A DNA stretch of 44,159 nucleotides from Burkholderiales bacterium (GTDB lineage Bacteria > Pseudomonadota > Gammaproteobacteria > Burkholderiales > SG8-41), in the NCBI GenBank assembly GCA_019751125.1, contig JAIENU010000110.1, forward strand, positions 1 through 44,159, in the 5' to 3' direction. This document shows positions 41,784-44,159 of this stretch, in pieces. A program made the position numbers and the translations under genes. The number at the start of each line of letters is the position of its first letter. Position 1 is the first letter of the stretch. The notes under the pieces are model-generated. The model saw nothing but the letters and a program-made list of their open reading frames with translations. It made no database searches and was not told the origin of the DNA.

Positions 41784-41820
41784 AAAAAAACGGGCAGCCA
41801 TGGCTGCCCGTTTTGTTTTT
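41784..41820. terminator. bidirectional intrinsic terminator (aminotransferase / flavoprotein)
   Basis: AAAACGGGCAGC (41787-41798) pairs perfectly with GCTGCCCGTTTT (41803-41814) around CATG. GTTTTT follows on the plus strand, and seven A (41784-41790) give a T tract on the minus strand. It lies between two convergent genes. Confidence 0.93.
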
Positions 41821-41837
41821 ACTGTCCGAGTTTTGCG

Positions 41838-44159
41838 TCAGGCCTGAGTGGCCATGCAGGCGCGCAGCCAGGCCGCGGTGAGTTTTTCCTGGGTCGAGTT
41901 CTGTTTCAGGCGCTGGTCCAGCGCAGGCCAGTCGACACGGTCAAGGTCCTGATCCTGGTTGAAGCAGGAAAATACAAAACTCTTCTTGCCGGTCTGCGGA
42001 TCGACATGCGGCTGCAGGCACTGCGCGCAAATCTCTTTCATCATGCATTGCATCGGCGAGTTGATCGAGCCGACAGCATGGTGGCAGGACTTCAGGTGCG
42101 GCTTCAGCACCTCGTGCCGCGCCCGCGCCACTGCCGCCATCATCTTGTCGGAGCCGATGGCGATGATGCGTTCGGCGTCACTGAAGGCAATCGCCTGCTC
42201 GCCAAGCTGGCCCGAGGCATAGGCCACCATTGCCTGCACGATGTTGCCGGTAAAGCTGCGGTCCGCCGGACGTGACGGCGTAAAGCCGGGTTTCTCGTCG
42301 CAGCACCAGATCACCACGTCACTCGCCGCCTCAATGTTCTCGACGTGGTAGCGGTCGGCCATGCCCTTGTAGCCGGCAAAATAGAGCACCTTGCAGCCGG
42401 CCTTGCGCATCGCCTGGCCGATTGAAAACAGCACCGCATTACCGAGGCCGCCACCGACCAGCACCACGGTCTCGCCGCTGGGGATTTCGGTGGGTGCGCC
42501 GGTCGGGCCCATCAGCACCACCGGCTCACCCGGTTTCAGCGACATGCACAGATTGCTGGAGCCGCCCATCTCAAGCACGATGGTCGACATCAAGCCTTTT
42601 GCCGGATCGGTCCAGGCGCCGGTCAGTGCCAGGCCTTCCATCGCCAACGCGGTGCCTTTGGCCCTGGCCGACAGGGCTTCGAAATTCTGCAGCCGGTAGA
42701 ACTGCCCCGGCTGGAAACGCCGCGCCGCCAGCGGCGCGTGCACCACGACTTCAACAATGGTCGGCGTCAGGCGCTTGACCTCGTGCACCGTGGCGCGCAA
42801 CTCGCCATTGAGCCCGGCGAGGAAAGTTTCGTCATTGGCGCTGCTGGCAGCGGATACCCGCTCCAGCACCCGGCTCACCACCGGATAACCCTGCTTGGCA
42901 CTGCCGATGGCCTTGACCACGTTGCCGAAGAACGAGGGATGTACGTCGCCGAAATAGCTGACGCAGCGGCCATCGTCACGCCTGGACATCAACACGTTCA
43001 CGGCGTTGGGCTTGGAGATTGATTTCTCGGCTGCCACCGGCTCGCCGTTTTCATCGCAGGCGCGGAAATAGCGGCCGTCGAGCACGAAGTTCGCGGAATC
43101 CTCGCGCGCCAGCACGGTGTTGGGCTGGGTGCCGGCGGCGATCAGCACCGCACGCGCCGGAATTTCTACCTGTCCGGTCTCCTGCCACTCGCCGGCCTCG
43201 TTCTTGCCGCGAACCGCCGCCTTCAGCGCGCGGGCATGGCCGTACTGGTCGAGCTCGACTGCCAGCGGTGTCAGGCATTCGGCGAAGGTGATGCCCTCTT
43301 CCAGCGCCTTGTGCACCTCTTCGTGGTTCAGCGTGTACGAAGGACTGTCGACCATGCGCTTGCGGTAGGCCAGCGTCGCACCGCCCCAGGACTGCAGCAG
43401 TTGAAGGATGCGCGGCTCACGGCCTTCCTTCGCCGCCGCTTCGCGCTCGGCGCGGATGGCTTTGGCGTGGGCGATGAATTCTTCGGCGATCCCGCGTTCT
43501 TCCGGTGTCCAGTTGATGCGCGCGGCCTCTTCACCGCGCTCGCGCACCAGCGCTTCATGGCGCTGCAGGAATTTCTCGACTTGCAGCGGATAGTAGGCCA
43601 GTGATTCGGTGGCGGTGTCGATCGCGGTCAGGCCGCCGCCAATGACCACCACCGGCAGGCGCAGCTGCATGTTGGCGATGGAATCGGTCTTGGCCGCGCC
43701 GGTCAGCTGCAGCGCCATCAGGAAGTCCGAGGCGGTGCGCACGCCGCGCGCCAGCCCGTTGGGCATGTCGAGCACCGTCGGACGCCCGGCACCGATGGCC
43801 AGCGCGATATGGTCAAAGCCCAGCGCGAAAGCATCATCTGCAGTGACCGTGCCGCCGAAGCGGACACCGCCGAGCAGCGCGAACTGGTTCCGACGCTGAA
43901 GCAGTAACCGTATGATTTTCAAGAAATTTTTGTCCCAGCGCACGGTAATGCCGTACTCCGCGACACCACCAAAACCGGCCTGGCTGCGCTGGTCCAGCGG
44001 CTCCTGCAGTTCAGCCACGTCACGCACCGGTTTGAAAGGCACACGCCGGCCGGCAGCATCGACACCGCCCAGTTCCGGCGGCAGCGGCTCGATCTTCAGT
44101 CCGTCGATGCCAACCACCGTGTGGCCGTCGTTCATCAGGAAATGCGCCAGCGAAAAACC
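41838..44159 (-). CDS. GltD-like FAD oxidoreductase fused to a PyrK-like electron-transfer module, 5' end missing
   Basis: About 773 residues are visible and the frame stays open to the window edge (GFSLAHFLMNDGHTVVGIDG), so the true start lies outside. The first part (about 1-420) resembles the glutamate synthase small-subunit/pyridine-nucleotide oxidoreductase fold, with NADPH-site LPVVVIGGGLTAIDTATESL and ARAVLIAAGTQPN. The second part (about 450-765) resembles the FAD/NAD domains of dihydroorotate dehydrogenase electron-transfer subunits (FQPGQFYRLQ; VVLVGGGLGNAVLFSIGQAM) and ends with a Cys cluster (CMMKEICAQC and a later Cys) placed like the 2Fe-2S ligands. Electron bifurcation or transfer is plausible; the partner is unknown. 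Confidence 0.82.
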   Translation of the reverse strand, partial: GFSLAHFLMNDGHTVVGIDGLKIEPLPPELGGVDAAGRRVPFKPVRDVAELQEPLDQRSQAGFGGVAEYGITVRWDKNFLKIIRLLLQRRNQFALLGGVRFGGTVTADDAFALGFDHIALAIGAGRPTVLDMPNGLARGVRTASDFLMALQLTGAAKTDSIANMQLRLPVVVIGGGLTAIDTATESLAYYPLQVEKFLQRHEALVRERGEEAARINWTPEERGIAEEFIAHAKAIRAEREAAAKEGREPRILQLLQSWGGATLAYRKRMVDSPSYTLNHEEVHKALEEGITFAECLTPLAVELDQYGHARALKAAVRGKNEAGEWQETGQVEIPARAVLIAAGTQPNTVLAREDSANFVLDGRYFRACDENGEPVAAEKSISKPNAVNVLMSRRDDGRCVSYFGDVHPSFFGNVVKAIGSAKQGYPVVSRVLERVSAASSANDETFLAGLNGELRATVHEVKRLTPTIVEVVVHAPLAARRFQPGQFYRLQNFEALSARAKGTALAMEGLALTGAWTDPAKGLMSTIVLEMGGSSNLCMSLKPGEPVVLMGPTGAPTEIPSGETVVLVGGGLGNAVLFSIGQAMRKAGCKVLYFAGYKGMADRYHVENIEAASDVVIWCCDEKPGFTPSRPADRSFTGNIVQAMVAYASGQLGEQAIAFSDAERIIAIGSDKMMAAVARARHEVLKPHLKSCHHAVGSINSPMQCMMKEICAQCLQPHVDPQTGKKSFVFSCFNQDQDLDRVDWPALDQRLKQNSTQEKLTAAWLRACMATQA

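Noticed and set aside
40215-41801. 528-codon minus-strand frame opposite the aminotransferase
   Set aside because: The aminotransferase on the plus strand has all cofactor residues; the antisense product shows no family features.

Overview
The window is GC-rich chromosomal DNA from a betaproteobacterium. This rests on gene content and order: guaB/guaA, ratA-rnfH divergent from smpB, the rimP-nusA-infB-rbfA-truB-rpsO-pnp translation operon, rpoE-mucA-mucB-mucD followed by lepA-lepB-rnc-era-recO-pdxJ-acpS-nagZ, and pgsA followed by tRNA-Gly-Cys-Leu. A Rhodocyclales/Nitrosomonadales-like member is possible, but nothing visible fixes the family. I see no insertion sequence, prophage, CRISPR array or rRNA. 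Almost all genes are on the minus strand.

Layout. 1-1.7 kb: purine genes guaA (5' end only) and guaB, with a clear guaB promoter. 1.9-4.4 kb: a DUF4124 protein, rnfH-ratA divergent from smpB, tRNA-His and tRNA-Arg, and dksA divergent from the tRNAs. 4.5-13.1 kb: pnp, rpsO, truB, rbfA, infB, nusA, rimP, read from a promoter near 13.08 kb through a terminator-like hairpin in the rimP leader. 13.2-13.9 kb: lexA with its own SOS box. 14.0 kb: a small gene I do not recognise. 14.5-24.4 kb: an acyl-CoA catabolic run (DUF294/CBS signalling protein, DnaQ-like exonuclease, ADP-forming acyl-CoA synthetase, acyl-CoA dehydrogenase, crotonase-family protein, 3-hydroxyacyl-CoA dehydrogenase, thiolase) ending in a terminator. 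24.5-25.3 kb: tRNA-Gly, -Cys, -Leu and a DUF1178 gene 15 nt after tRNA-Leu. 25.4-36.1 kb: lepA, lepB, DUF4845, rnc, era, recO, pdxJ, acpS, nagZ, family-5 uracil-DNA glycosylase, uvrC, pgsA, with several 4-bp start/stop overlaps. 36.1-40.25 kb: the envelope-stress operon rpoE-rseA-rseB-mucD-glutaredoxin, with a candidate sigma-E promoter upstream and a terminator between it and lepA. 40.4-44.2 kb: an omega-amino acid:pyruvate aminotransferase convergent, across a shared terminator, with a GltD/PyrK-like fused flavoprotein cut by the window edge.

Most genes are housekeeping. The unexplained structure lies between and inside them. (1) Seven copies of a 19-bp AT-rich motif (consensus YAAGCCATTGWTTTTAAWW) occur, five between genes and two inside coding sequence. 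Read on the other strand they fit the IHF-type pattern WATCAANNNNTTR exactly (three copies) or with one mismatch (four). (2) At least five intra-operon spacers carry imperfect tandem repeats with a 13-14 bp period, usually starting at the upstream stop codon and ending 17-26 nt before the next start codon; two further spacers have 17-bp-period duplications. (3) The crotonase-family enzyme of the catabolic cluster lacks both catalytic glutamates of classical enoyl-CoA hydratase. I found no clearly new defence or mobile system.
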